Shown: positions 22,383 through 34,902, counted from the stretch's first letter. The stretch: DNA of 64,000 bases from Cryptomeria japonica (GCF_030272615.1 NC_081405.1:648557420-648621419), one strand, 5' to 3'. The notes: generated from the letters alone by a model not told the origin. Translations and numbers: made by a program.

Positions 22383-23122
22383 TGCATTGTAGCCCGTATT
22401 CCCATTGCATCTGTTTCTACACACATTTGCAACATGTCCATATTTATGACAGACAAAGCAAACAGGTTCAAAGACTTTCTTACCAGTAGACTTGTTAGCC
22501 TTAGGAGCAGTTTTGTCATTATGAATGTTTCTCTTTGTACTAGAAGACTCTCCTTTCTCAGATATGTTAAAGCCAAGTCCAGAAGTAAAACCTTTCATCA
22601 TTTGTGATTGAATCTTCTCATCCAGCACGGTAAAACTTTTGTTTAACTTTTCCATCTTTCTATTTTGCTCAGTGGGTTCTCTGGTAAGATCTTCATTATG
22701 TTTTGTGAGAGTCTCTCTCAAGTATGATGCCATTTCAAGATCTAGCTACAAAGCCTCTTTTTCAGCATGCCAATGCTCATGAAAGGTTGCATTCTCTCAT
22801 TTGATCTTAGCAATTTCATGATCTCTTTCTTTGACAAGGTCTTCAAATGCCTTCCTAGTTTCTATCTCTTGACTCATGTGGATAGTTAGGGCTTCTAACT
22901 CTCTTCTCAAATTTAGCTTTTCACCATTCAATTTTTTAACTTCTTCAGCTAATGCATCAATGTTAGCTTCATATGAAGAAATATATCAGATATTTCCAAT
23001 AGTTGTTCAATTATCTTTCTCCTTTTAACTTGTGAAGCTTTCAATCTGACCCTTAGGGTTTCAAGCTCATCCTTAGTAGCTTCAAGCACTCTAGCTATCT
23101 CAAAGTAGCTCATATCCCCCAT
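22383..23122 (-). pseudogene. gag: C3 gag, coiled-coil N-terminus and first zinc knuckle
   Basis: Minus-strand gag starting M-G-D-M-S-Y-F-E-I-A-R (ATG 23120-23122). The N-terminal 220 or so codons are rich in Glu, Lys, Leu and Arg and look like a coiled coil (E-A-T-K-D-E-L-E-T-L-R). They do not look like the UBN2 fold of C1, C2 and C4. Stops and a frame break lie near 22985, 22800 and 22747. The knuckle C-F-V-C-H-K-Y-G-H-V-A-N-V-C is at 22419-22460. A second knuckle lies beyond the C2 insertion at 16126-16167. Paired knuckles occur in some plant copia gags. C3 pol would be left of gypsy-1, outside the window. Confidence 0.7.
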
Positions 23123-23168
23123 GGTAGTTTTAGGGTTTCCTTCCAAGCGATTAAGCCTTAAATAAGTT

Positions 23169-23183
23169 AGGCTCTAATACCAA
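23169..23183 (-). other. C3 primer-binding-site-like sequence
   Basis: In element sense, ATTGGTATTAGAGCC follows the LTR end, a one-base variant of the tRNA-iMet site TGGTATCAGAGCC. C4 has the same variant (52526-52538). Confidence 0.75.
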
Positions 23184-23184
23184 T

Positions 23185-24291
23185 TGATAGACTTATAAAG
23201 CACTGAGAGGGGGGGCTGAATTAGTGACACCAAAAACAATGATACTTTATACACTAAACAATAGATATACTTAGCAAGTTTACTCAACACTATGCACACA
23301 ATCCAAAGTGATATTAAAGCATCCACAATAAGTAAAACATCCAGCATAACACAAGTGTTTATACATGGAAAACCCAAATGGGAAAAACAACGGTGAGATG
23401 AGACTCACAAGTTAACTATATGCAGTAATAGGTAATAGACTGGTTAAGGTCTACAAAAGTGCTCTGCTAGGAGAGAATCTTGTTAAAGATCCCAAAGCTT
23501 TGGTAGGAGCTATACCCTGTTAAAGGTAGTACCCTGTTAGGAGAAACCTTGGTAGAGGATTTTTGAATCCAAACTAGTGGATCACCTTGTTAAACGATTT
23601 GTACAATGAAGCTTGTTAGAGCTTACCCGGTTAGGGGATTTGACTATTGTAGTGATTAGAAAACAACAAGTGGTGTGATCTAGAAGTAGCACAACTTGCT
23701 TGAATAGATCCTCTTTTGTGCTCTCAAAACTACATCATCAATATATTCTACAATGCCTTCAACAACTTAACACTTCTATCTTCGCATCAAATCACCTCAT
23801 ATCATATATCCAAAATAGTTCATCATAATGTTATTATATAGACAATTAGATTTCATGTTGGCTTGGAAATCATATCACAATTTCCTAGGTGCAGTGTATC
23901 TAGACAATCAAACATAACTCATCACAAATTACCGCCAAAATTTGTCAATTAGGGTAACTCATCACGAACGGTGATAAATCATCACACAATCAATGAATAT
24001 CAGTTGGAGTTAACCTTTGTCAACATGTAAACTGATTGTCCTCCATCGCTTCTTTGATGACCTCCATTGGATCTTCAAGTTGATGTCAAGTTATTTCCTG
24101 CATATACCAGTTGGCTCCATGTACCGGTTTGACACTCTCTAAACCATCATAAACAAAACTTCCAATACTACTTGCAATATAAGTAACTTTAAAAGTAATA
24201 CCGGTAGACAATGTGAACATATGTGTGTGTGTATATGTTCCATCAGTGACAACATAGGAAGTCATTCATTACAATCATCATCAAGCCAACA
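23185..24291 (-). repeat. C3 5' LTR
   Basis: About 1107 bp in plus-strand view from TGATAGACTTATAAAG to AAGCCAACA. It carries the G-run GAGAGGGGGGGCTGAATTAG near 23206 and many GTTAGAGG-type repeats. The same G-run opens the solo LTR at 41559-43026, so the two are related. The start is fixed by the primer site. The end is set by the TG/CA rule and by LINE coding resuming after 24292. The 5 bases after it are TTCAG; the partner TSD is outside the window. Confidence 0.72.
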
Positions 24292-25655
24292 TTCAGGCAA
24301 TCCACTATTAGTTTTGATTCACCCTTAAGGATCACATCTCTTCCTATATTATGATGAAATCTAGTAAGTCCCATCCATGCCGCCATAGCTTCAGCCTTAT
24401 TTTTCATGCCTATTCCCAAGTTTGCATAGAATCATTCTATCATATAACCTCTACAATCCCTTATTAGGCCTCCAATTCCTGAATCTCTTGGATTCCCTTT
24501 CGAGCAACCATCAAAGTTATATTTGAGCCAACCCTCCTCAAGTGGAATCCAAATAGAGATCTTCCTTAGAAGCATATTGTGTCAGTTAATTATTATTAGA
24601 TTATGCTTTATCCCCCATTTTTGTTTTAGTCTAAGGTCCAACAAAGTAGGCATAAACTTAGAGGTACATGACTTCCCCACATTGATGCTTTCTTTAATTT
24701 TCTATTTTATAATACTCAAGAGCATCTTGTTGTTCCTATCTTCATCCCTAAACACTTTATTATTCCTTTCTTTCTAGATATTCCATGCCATTACCGAGGG
24801 AGTCTGAAGCCACAAGTTTTTAGACAAAGGGTGACAATATGGAGTTAAGGGTCATTGTCTCATGAAATATTTCATTTTATCCGGGAGGATCCAAGAGATT
24901 TGCAAGTCATCTGAAAATGCATCCCAAACTTCCTTGGTATAATGGCAATGGAGGAACAAATGATCAATACTTTTAATATCTTTGTAGCAAAGCATACATA
25001 TGTTAACAAAGGAGATTCCTCTTTTGTTAACATTATCAATTGTAAGAATTTTTCCATGAGCAACAAACCATCAAAAGCAATTGAATTTTGGGATCAAGTC
25101 CTTAATCCATACTTTTTCCTAGTTGAAATCTTCCACTGCTTCCTCCTCCATAGTATGGTAGGAATATTTGATTGAGAAGGCACTCGAGGGGTTATATTTC
25201 CATATCCACTCATCTTGAAACATGGGGGAGAAGAAGGTACAATTAGGAAGAATAAAGGATAGAGTTTTAACTTCCCTAATAACTTGAACTAGATGATGGG
25301 TTGGGATATCATCTTGTTGGGTCACCACCTCTTCAAGATTTTTCCACACAACTTTGTCTCCTTGCTAGACTATATAATCCTGAACCAACTTCCCACAACT
25401 CCTTATTAAGATCAGTTTCACTTTCCTAAATTGAGGTAAATCTGAAAGGGCTTGGTCATGAATCCAAACATCATCCCAAAAGTTACTTTTATTGCCATTC
25501 CCAACTATCACTCTTCCACTCTTTTTGATAGCCTTAGTTTTTGCCTCATTGTTCTAGATGAAGGACATTGGGGGTAGCTCAGAATGATTTAAGAATATGT
25601 TGTGCCTTTCATTATTGTGGTATTTGGCTTTCAAAACATTCACCCATTTCTTCTT
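24292..25655 (-). pseudogene. LINE (L1-type) fragment: zinc-binding RVT region and RNase H
   Basis: The minus strand reads, from right to left: a V-G-N-G-N-K-S-N-F-W-D-D-V-W-I segment (about 25480-25520) typical of plant LINE C-termini; the reverse-transcriptase zinc-binding region with C-x2-C and H-x4-C residues (F-W-W-F-V-A-H-G-K, then C-M-L-C-Y-K and H-L-F-L-H-C) around 24940-25115; and an RNase H start (F-D-G-C-S-K-G-N-P) near 24510-24540, ending with K-A-E-A-M-A-A-W near 24385-24410. Several stops and frame breaks. The RT domain is missing on the right, and C3 cuts the left end. Confidence 0.72.
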
Positions 25656-27627
25656 TTATAAAAATGTTATTATATAATATGAGGATGATAAATTTAATGT
25701 TAGATCATAATTAATTTTATATGAGAACAATTACAAGTTCATCTAAATACTTTTTATATAGGAATATAGAATCATCACATATTATCTTATTTCATCTAAA
25801 ACATACTTGTTTAATATTATTGTGATAATATTATATTTTTAAACTCTTAATATAATTTTTGTGTGTATATTAAAAACTTCAACACAGATAATAAGAAGAC
25901 ATAACTATCTCTTCATTCTTATCAGCCATCCAATAACATTGTTATTTACTTTTCTAAAAATTAATTTTATATCAAAAATATTATAATTTCAATTGGAAAG
26001 AAAAAATTAAAAAATAACATTTATATCAATTATTTACCACTATGATACTTGTTTTCTATTTGATTCTCAAACTAACAGTCTCTAGTAGAAGAAAAAATAG
26101 TCAAGAAGCTCTCATTCGAGTTTTTTTTTAACTGAAAATCTTATATAACCAAGAAAATAAGTTTGGCGTAAACCTATATAACTAGTTATTTATGAAAAAA
26201 ATTTATTGAATTAGTTTGGTGAGCTACAATTATGGATCAATTAAAGAAGAAACTCACAACCGCATTCACTGGGATGACTTCTTCTGAGAAAAAAGAAACT
26301 AGTCCCAAGCTCTAATGCAAGAATGTTCATTGAAGTATTTCCCTTTAAATCTACTACTCCATCTTTCATACATTCCCTCATTGATGGACACTATAACAAA
26401 TTAATCATAAAAGAAAAATAATTATTACTAATTTTTCATTAAAAGTTCCTATGATCTAGATAATACTTTTATTTTCATGGGAACAAATAAAAACCCACCT
26501 ATTGATTCATAGAAAAGAATAATAAATATTACTTGAAACAAATGTAACAAGAGATATAATGAATAAGAACACCACAAAAATATATGTGCTCTTGCCCATA
26601 ATCTGCAACTATTGAAAAGAAATTAATTGAGACATTATTCATAGTTGAGACGACATTCACATCTCCAAATTATAATTCACATATTTTATTGTTAAAATAT
26701 ATTATTATTAAAAAGTATTTTGAATAGTATATTGATTTATATTTTTTTATAATATATATGATTTTAATATTTTAATTATCCATTATTAATAATCAATTTA
26801 TATTATTATTATTAAATATTAATATATTATTGTTATGCATTATATATTAAAATATTATGATTGTTAATTTCTTATATTTGTTTTACTTGTATTATATTTT
26901 GAATATTGTTTATATTATAAATTAATAGCAATTTTTTCAAGTAATTATCATTTTAAATTTTGAATAATTTTTTTTACATTATTTATTTAATATTATTTTT
27001 CATTAATGTAATAAATATAAAAAATATTGTATAAAAAATAAATATTATTTTAAATTTTTGCATCTCAATTATATTTTACCTTTACAAAATATTGTCATCT
27101 TCATGTTGTAGTGCATTGAATTTAATGCATGTTGTTTGTTTGGCCTTGCAGACTAAGGAGAAAGGATGTGGAAGTGATTTCTATGGATTCATAGCACATG
27201 CGTCTTAGATAGACGTATGGGCTGATAGGGGCAATATGTTGGCTATGTAGCCAATGTCATGACTATCATGGTGGAGAGTTAGAGGACAGTCGAAGGAGTG
27301 CTATGGAAAACAAAATAGAATGTTAAGAGGGCCCACATGTGACACCTAAGTGGTCAAAGCTTAGTGTATGCTCTTTAAGATAACACAATTTAAGTGAGCA
27401 AGGAAGAGGAAATGGACATGGACACTCCATGCAACATTATCAAAAAGTAATGGCTCAAATATAATATTTAAGAAAAACTATTAATGGTAATAATTTAACA
27501 CCATCAAAATGTGATTTGGCTAAAATATGATGCATACTTCTAGAAGTATTGCACTAATGAATATGTGAAGGCTATGGTGTTACCACACTCTAACAATGTA
27601 AGAGATGGCTTCAATTGTATTAGCTAT
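25656..27627. other. AT-rich intergenic stretch
   Basis: No gene recognised. 25660-27110 is very AT-rich, with ATTATTATT-type text at 26690-27060. 27120-27620 has more balanced composition and no long frame. It contains the inverted repeat CGTCT-TAGAT-AGACG near 27202-27216. The stretch ends at the TSD of gypsy-2 (27623-27627). Confidence 0.6.
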
Positions 27628-28719
27628 TGTAAAGTGGAAAATTGCATCCTAGTGACTCCCCACCTAGGAGAGAGAAACAAAGCCACTAGGATGATTTTCA
27701 CTTGGAGGAACTCTACATTCAAAACAGGGGCTTGAATCCACTAGATCCAAATCCAAGGGAAACAAGGATGTGAATTCCAAGTGGATTGCAAGGGTTAAAG
27801 TGTGATTTACCCTCTTTTGTAAATGAGAAAGTTGACTTGTCTATGTGGAAAAGAGAGAGGAAATGAGTGAAATGAGGAGCCATTAGTTTGTGATCGTGTT
27901 GTCAATTTGGATTTGAGCTGATTAGACTGATACAGATCTTCCCTACAAATTTGGAGAAAATTCGTCAAGACCATGGTGGGAATGTACATGGTCCTTCACA
28001 AAATCCGTGAAACAAAAAGGGTTCTTCCATCTCTGCCAATGAAACCCAAACCTATAATTACAGCTACGCACCTGCAACCTACACACAAAAAAGACAAGAA
28101 AAGGGGGTTGTGGATAGGGGTTTGCCTCAATCAAACCCCAACTAAGGAATCAACCTTGAAAGAAAGTAATTGCAAATGCTTAAATGTAAATGATTGAAGT
28201 GTATACCTTGTAGATCTGTGATTTGTTGATAATTGTTTCTTTGCTTCTTGAATGTAATCACAATTGTCATATGAAATGGTATGTAACATAACAAAACCCT
28301 AACACACACACATGCTTGCAAATGAATGTTGTAATGTTGCTCTAATGGATGAATGAAGAAGACTTGAATGCTTGAATGCTTGATGACGACCCTGAAAGAC
28401 TATATGTTATCCTTATGCCTATCATCCTCGCTCAAATGAGGGAATTGAATCCCCTTTTATACATGACTCAAGGATTAATTTTCAACCACTGAAGGAAAAT
28501 TATGCATAGGAGACTAGGCAGACCTAACTTAGGGCCACAATAAGGGGTGGGGATTTTAGGGCTCAGATAGGGTCTAAAGCCACTACAAGTCTTGATGGTG
28601 GAAGGGTGAAGGGGTGAGAATGAAAAAATAGGTGTTGGTTTGGGAAGAAGATGTTGTCGCTGAGGTGAGGACCTAAAATATGGTTAAAATTATAGGGGTC
28701 ACAATTTTATGACACTACA
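27628..28719 (-). repeat. gypsy-2 3' LTR
   Basis: 1092 bp. It aligns with 40504-41558 plus 43032-43172. A TATAAAAG box on the minus strand is at 28454-28461. In the plus view it ends GACACTACA, followed by the C-rich complement of the purine tract. Confidence 0.9.
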
Positions 28720-30384
28720 TTTAGCCCCCACTTGAGTAGGAGCATAGCCTATGCCAATACTACCGGTAAAGTAGAAGAAAAGGAAAGATGAAGATGAGGG
28801 ACATGGAGAAATACCACAAGGAGTATAAGACATCACTAATATTGAGGAGCAAAAAGCCCCCAATCTTAGGGTCTTACTCACACGAACATATGCAAGAGAA
28901 CACAAAACAGGAACAAGACACACAAAACAAAGACAAAGTGCAAAAGACACACGACAAGAACAATAAATAAGATGACAAACCAACTACCTGAAGAGACCTT
29001 GATAGTCAAATGTCTCAATAACTAATCAGGACACAAAGACCAATGCCATCACATAAACACAAGAGATCACATAAAAGAGAAAAGCTGACATCATCCATGA
29101 ACCATCAATAGTAAAACTATGAGTTCATGAGAGGAAGAAGAGAGAGAACATGAATACACACTTTGGTGATCCATGAGAAGAAAGGCAAAGAATAAAGAAA
29201 CCATGGATGTCTTTCCCCTAAAACTAGGTGATCCAAGGAGAGGACATGGAAAATATCACCCCTAGAGCCTGTCTAGGTGATCCATGTAAAGGGAGAGAGT
29301 GAGAACACCGTTAGTTCCACCCAGCCTCATGTGTGTGTGTGCAAGTGAGGTTTGAAGTGCCTCATAGGGGTCTATGCTTAAGTATGCTACAACCTATATA
29401 GAATGTATAGTACAAGTGTCAAGAAAGGTGGGACATCCCTCTCTAAGAGTCTATGCTTTGGTTCTGAGAATAATCACCCTGCATAAAAGAAAAGTGGTGT
29501 CATCTTGCTCTAAGAATCTGTACTCTAGTTCTGAGAATAACCCACTGTACAAGAAGAAAGTGATGACATCTTTCTCTAAGAGGCTTCCCTCTGGCTCCAA
29601 GAATGTCTCACTATACAAGAAAAAGTGATGACATCTTTCTCTAAGAGGCCGCCCTTTGGTTCCAAGAATGTCCCACTGTACAATGCATGAGGGAAGTATA
29701 GTACAAAGGAACAATGTGGGTGCCCCCTCCCTTAAGATGTCAACACAGACTAATGTTATCTTAATGAAATAAGAATAATGATAGCTACCTTCATCACAAA
29801 GAAGATATTTGTTATGCAACAATATCATAAATCCAAGCAAGAGAGGGAATACTCTTCAAGCAAGGATAAGATAATTGAAAAGAGATATCTTGTTGTAAGT
29901 GTAAAGGTGATCGTGGGAGGATAAGAGGTCTTTTCTCAAAAGACATCTACCCCCAAGAGTAGTTGTCTTAGAAAAATATAAAATATTCTAGAACAAAGAA
30001 AAGAAGAGAACAAGGATGTAATCGTGCCTCCTATTCCTAGGGGAAAGGGATTCTTGATGAGGGATGACTCACTTTTGGCCCCCAGAGGGATGGGTGAAGT
30101 TATCATAGATGTACATTACCAGGTGTGAAAGAGGTTGTAGTCAAGGACTTACACCTCTTGTATATAAGAGAGAACCCTTGAGTGAACAACAACAATTCCA
30201 CACAAGGAATGACATCAAGTAATAGAACTCATACCATCCACAACATAGGAAAGAGTGGATCCCTAGAGAAGGAGAGAAAGAGATCATTTCACCCCAAGTG
30301 TAGGGACAATGAGAAGAACTTACACAATCTTCAAGAGGTAGATTAACATAATCAAATGCACAATGTACTTGCATGCAAGAAAAG
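28720..30384 (-). other. gypsy-2 3' internal region
   Basis: Non-coding in element sense as far as I can see. The only long frame (29451-29840, minus) is a by-product of the tandem repeat at 29441-29690. GT-repeat text near 29329-29340. Confidence 0.55.
29441..29690. repeat. About 66-bp tandem repeat, four units
   Basis: Units start with CTCTAAGAR at 29441, 29508, 29574 and 29639. They share a GGTTCTGAGAATAA/GGTTCCAAGAATGT core and a CACTGTACAAGA segment. Located in the gypsy-2 3' internal region. Confidence 0.82.
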
Positions 30385-30834
30385 TGTGAGATTTTGCCAA
30401 GATCAAGAGCTCAATGAAATGTACAAAATAGAGACACAATATAGGACAAGAATAAACTGTATTCTCATCAATAGAAAATGATCAATAATTCAATTCCATA
30501 CAACATAGATGAGCTTTCTTATATAGGCAAGGCTAGGGATATGTGAGCACACAAACATGACATGTGGCTCAATAAGAAACAAGGGTAGGTAGGAAATAGG
30601 TGTGGGTAGGTAGGAGAAATAATATAATAGTCCACATGAGGTGGATCACCCACTGAATGTGGAGTGTAACAACAAGATCAACACCATAAAAGGTGGAATT
30701 TCTCCTACACACACTATCCCAATGTGGCACAAACACCCAAGTGTCTCATACCCAAACTACTATGAAATGCATTTCCTAAGTAAACTTAAGTAAGGTGTAA
30801 TAATATCCAAGATGAATAATTATTTACACCAACA
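30385..30834 (-). repeat. C1b 3' LTR
   Basis: 450 bp, TG...CA. Same family as the C1a and C1c LTRs. Confidence 0.94.
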
Positions 30835-31266
30835 CCCCCACTTAAGTGCAACTTAGGGGAATGCACTTAAGTCTACAATGCAACTAAGCAATGCAAGATG
30901 GGTCCCGGCTACGAGGCCATGTTAGGTACCCATGTACAAATGCAAATGCATGAAAACCAATGCAATGAAATCTCACACAAAGCGGAGAAAGAGAGAAAAA
31001 CCCAATGGGAAAAAACCCTCCCCCAAAAGAGAGATGAAAAACATACAAGAGAACTCTCATAGAAGAATGTGAAGGACAAAACCCCATGTGAGGAAAAAGT
31101 CCCCCCCCCCATATGAGAGAAGAAGAGAAGCTAGGAAGCACCCCCTCAATGTGGAATCTACACCAATGATAGCAGCTCAATGTATGAAGAAACTGCTCCA
31201 CGAATGTCGAACAACATTCCTCCCCTTAGGAAGAAACAAAACCAAAGGTGTATCCATGAAGTAACC

Positions 31267-31719
31267 CTAATCATGAAGGGAATATGTATGAAGAAAACTC
31301 ATGATGAAAGGAATCTCTGAAAACTGCTCAAGTGTCCCCATGTCGATGCTGAAAGATAACCCTTCCAAAAGTGGTAAACTGTGCCACACTACTGAAAAAG
31401 GCACTCCAAGATCTAGTGGAGATGGATGTAGAACATGTCCCAAAGATTCACATGTCTCCTCAAAACATAAAGAGACCTCCTCCAACTGCTGTACATAAGG
31501 ATCCACAATCATGTCAACCTCGAAAGAATGATCATGTAGAGAATGAACAAGAGGGTCAGAGTGTGCCCTCACAACAATCGAAGAAGGATCATCTTCATCA
31601 AAGAGAAGATGAATGTCATCAATAATGTCTCCCAAATCTTCAATGTAGGATTCTATAAATAAACCTGCAATGTCTATCAATTAATCATCCCATGAATCTG
31701 AAGCTGGAAGACAATGAAT
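31267..31719 (-). pseudogene. C1b acidic downstream frame after amber codon (unknown)
   Basis: The counterpart of the C1a frame at 11155-11814, sharing L-G-D-I-I-D-D-I-H-L-L-F-D-E-D-D and most of the following residues. It begins after TAG 31720-31722, the same codon position as in C1a. An extra TAA interrupts it near 31681-31683 (D-D-stop in place of D-D-Y). The frame breaks at 31267. Function unknown. Confidence 0.5.
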
Positions 31720-33334
31720 ATCCTACTGCACTGAATCACATGAAGGCAAAACTGTCACACTATCCGCATCATCAGGTGCAATAGGTGATGTGATATCAAT
31801 ATGAGGAGATGAAATACAAGACTCAAGAATGGGGTCACATGTGAGAATCCCCATGTTCAAGTGTCCAAAGTTCTCCTCAAAATCTAAACCATCACAATAA
31901 GTGTGATCACTATGTGTAGAATTATCAAATGTGAAATCATCATCATCAACAAAATCTGAAAAGGAGTATAACCGAGATGCATGATCAACCACCGCAATTG
32001 CAATGATAGCTTTAGTCTCCAAGTCTCTAATGAAAACTGAGTCAGGTGTGAACCACAACTCTCTTAGTTGCGCCATGTGTGATTTGATAGATAGAAAGGA
32101 GATTGTTTGTTAAGTGGGGCACACAAAACACATCATTGAAGGAGTTATCCCCAATGTCAATAGATCCTTTCCCAATCACATCCATCTATGTATGATTGCC
32201 CATCAAAACCTATGGCATGGTGCAAGGCTCAAATGTAGAGAACATAGACTGTGAAGATGGCATATGATGAGAAACCCTTGAATCTAGAAGCCATCTCTCT
32301 GAATCATGACTGATAGTAGCACATAGAGCTTTTCCTTTTCTTGTCCCAAAAGAGTGAGTCTTCCCACTTGTAGAAGCCATGAATGCTTGCCCTTTTCCTT
32401 TTGAATGTGAGGAAGTGGAAGTTGATGAATCATCCTTCTTGTAGACTTTAGGCAAATCAATGTTATGCTTTTTGATGATATGTTTGAGTTCATCAATCTT
32501 CTTAGAATGGCAACGATGCTCCTCATGACCAATCTTTTTACAATAAGCACAAGTAGGTCTCTCCCTCTTTGGTGAATTATCTCTCTTGGAAGAGGATGAA
32601 TCTCCTTGTTGTGGAGAAGATGGTGCTTTTTCTTTAGGCTTTGATTGCCATTTCTTCTTCTTTGAGATGTCCTTTCCTTGATTTCCTTTGTTCCCTTGAT
32701 TTGCCACTAATGCTTGAGACTTAGAAGCCTTAAGAATGTCCATGCTTATCAACTTAGTTTGGTCCATCATCAACATTTCATCGAAAGCATCAAATGTAGG
32801 CATTTTGTAGCTTGAACCAATTGTCATCCTATGGGTTTGGAAACTAGAAACAAATGCTGCATATTCTTGTGGAAGCTTGCGTATCAAGTTGAATATCAAT
32901 TGAGGATCCTTCTTATCAATGCCACAATCTTTGAGTTGTGCCCTCAACTCATTTGCCTTAGTGACATAATCTTGTATAGTATCAAAGTTCTTTGGATCTA
33001 ACATGGTGAGATCACTATCAATTTGATATCCCCTAATCTCATCAACTTGACCATACAAGTCTTGAAACTTTTGCCAAGCATCCTTGATTAGAGTACATTT
33101 CTCAATATGAAAAATGAAATCCTTTGATACATACTTTCTTAAAGTGCCAATTGCCATGATATTTTTAGTGAGCCAATCCAAGTGACCAACTGGATCAACC
33201 TTAGGATCAGTAGGAGCAACAATAGTTCCATCAATGTAATGAGTGAGTCCTTTTTCCATAAGTTTACTCCATGCATCAATTTTCCAAGTAGCATAATTAT
33301 GAGGAGTTAAGAGAGGAAACTTAGAAGAACCCAT
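31720..33334 (-). pseudogene. gag: C1b gag and aspartic protease
   Basis: UBN2-type copia gag from ATG 33332-33334, open without a stop to 32210. It is the better preserved gag of the family. The knuckle C-A-Y-C-K-K-I-G-H-E-E-H-R-C is at 32510-32551. The protease site reads W-L-L-D-S-R-V-S-H-H-M (Asp 32282-32284), so G-A of the D-S-G-A motif is changed to R-V; C1a carries a different change. A TAG at 32210-32212 and a second TAG a few codons later break the protease. A frame break near 32060 follows (the frame is open again at 31723-32076), and the Asp-rich tail runs to TAG 31720-31722. Confidence 0.88.
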
Positions 33335-34889
33335 AGCAGCAAAAAGGAAGGAACACAGGAGCACAAAAACACAAGAGACACCCCCCAAATTCAATCAATC
33401 AAAGTACCCCCCCCAAAGTGATGATTTTGGCACTTTATACTTAGTGCGATTACAATGAGCCACTTGCAAAACAAGTCAAAGTGGACTTATGATGCAAGTT
33501 TTACAACTTCTCAAATGAGATACAAGAGACTTCAATCAATAGTGCAATGAATCTAACTAAGATTCAAGCAAATATACAAGTACCAAGAGAGCCAAAAATG
33601 GCCAAAATATGAAAGTACAATTTCTACTTACAATGGCATCAATCTGATAGCATCATGTGAAAGTAGACAAAAAAATACGCACTTTAAAAAAAAATGGTAC
33701 CTGAAAAGGAAGTCGTATAACCCTAAACGAAGCCTCTGAAGTTGCAAAAACTAGGATTACTCAAGTACAGTCACCAAAAACCTCATTTTTTGAAAAAATA
33801 GTGCATCAGAATCAAAAAATTTCTTCACCACTATGGAGAGCATGAAATTCTAGCCCATTTCAAAAAAAATTGCACCCAAAAAGGAGCAAAAATGAGCAAG
33901 TTGTGGCCATTTGAAGTTGAACTGCAAAATCAAAAACCTCAATGAGAGGGGCCTACAAAATTTTTGAAAAATGATGACGTGGTGTTGATGTTAGCAAGTC
34001 ACTGTGTTAAATTTGATGACTGTATGACCGTCGCAAGAACTTCACCTCTTTGTTAACTGGGCGTCCGTACTGTACGGACTACTGACTGGGCAGGTGACTG
34101 TGTAGGCCGTACCGTACAGATTTTTTTGACTAGGTGGCTCTATGTGGCAGATGACATGGTGGATGACTATGCGTACGGGTGGTACCCGTGGGCCAGTGGC
34201 CGCCTGCCACGTGGCAGACGTGGGATTCGACGGGGTCCTGCTGACAGGGCTAGCTGTCCACATGGCGGAGGAGGTGGGCCTACCGGAGGGCCGACGGTGG
34301 CTGAGGGTGTCATCCAGAGTGGTCAGTGAAAGGCGGAGACTGGCGACACAGAGGGCGATGACCGGCGGCAATGGGCTCCAAAGGTACACTGTGCAGAGAC
34401 CGGCGAGGAGACTTGGGCGCTTGGGCGGCTACGGGTGATCGTGCAGAGCCAGGAGGATAGGATGGGATGTGGCGGCAGCGGTCGCAAAGACCAGCAGGTA
34501 CGGGCAACACTGTCAGGTGCTGCAGACCTGCAGGGTACGGTAGGTCACAGGGTCTGCGGACCCCCCAAAAATTGCTTTTTTTGATTTTTTTTTTGAGAAA
34601 TTTTCCGAAATATATTTTTTTTGATTTTTCGAAAAAAATTTCAGAAGATAAATTTTTTTTGAAAAATTAATAAAAAATTTGGAAATCCATACAATAATAG
34701 CAAAATTGGCGAAAAGAATTTTCTCACCAAAATAGGCCAACTTTATAATCAAAATTCATGGAAACGGTCTTCTGGACGCAATGGCGGGGTCGGATTTGGT
34801 CTAGGACGCCTCCAAAAGATGCTTCTCCTTAGATCTGCCTCTTGACGTTGCAATAATGCCTCTTCAAGATGAATCAATGAAGCCCCAAT
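33335..34889 (-). other. C1b leader with GC-rich block
   Basis: Non-coding leader. 33970-34565 is strikingly GC-rich against an AT-rich background. It has GTAC-centred palindromes such as GTCCGTAC-T-GTACGGAC (34063-34079) and a C-run at 34560-34565. Frames on both strands here (34042-34510) come from base composition, and I see no protein family in them. C1a has only about 130 bp of comparable sequence (14075-14205). Confidence 0.7.
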
Positions 34890-34902
34890 GGCTCTGATAC
34901 CA
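34890..34902 (-). other. C1b primer-binding site (tRNA-iMet)
   Basis: Complement reads TGGTATCAGAGCC next to the 5' LTR. Confidence 0.94.

Noticed and set aside
29451-29840. 129-codon minus frame
   Set aside because: Produced by the 66-bp tandem repeat, whose unit length nearly keeps the frame; no domain.
34042-34510. Several overlapping frames on both strands in the GC-rich block
   Set aside because: High GC lowers stop frequency; the frames overlap on both strands and none resembles a protein family.
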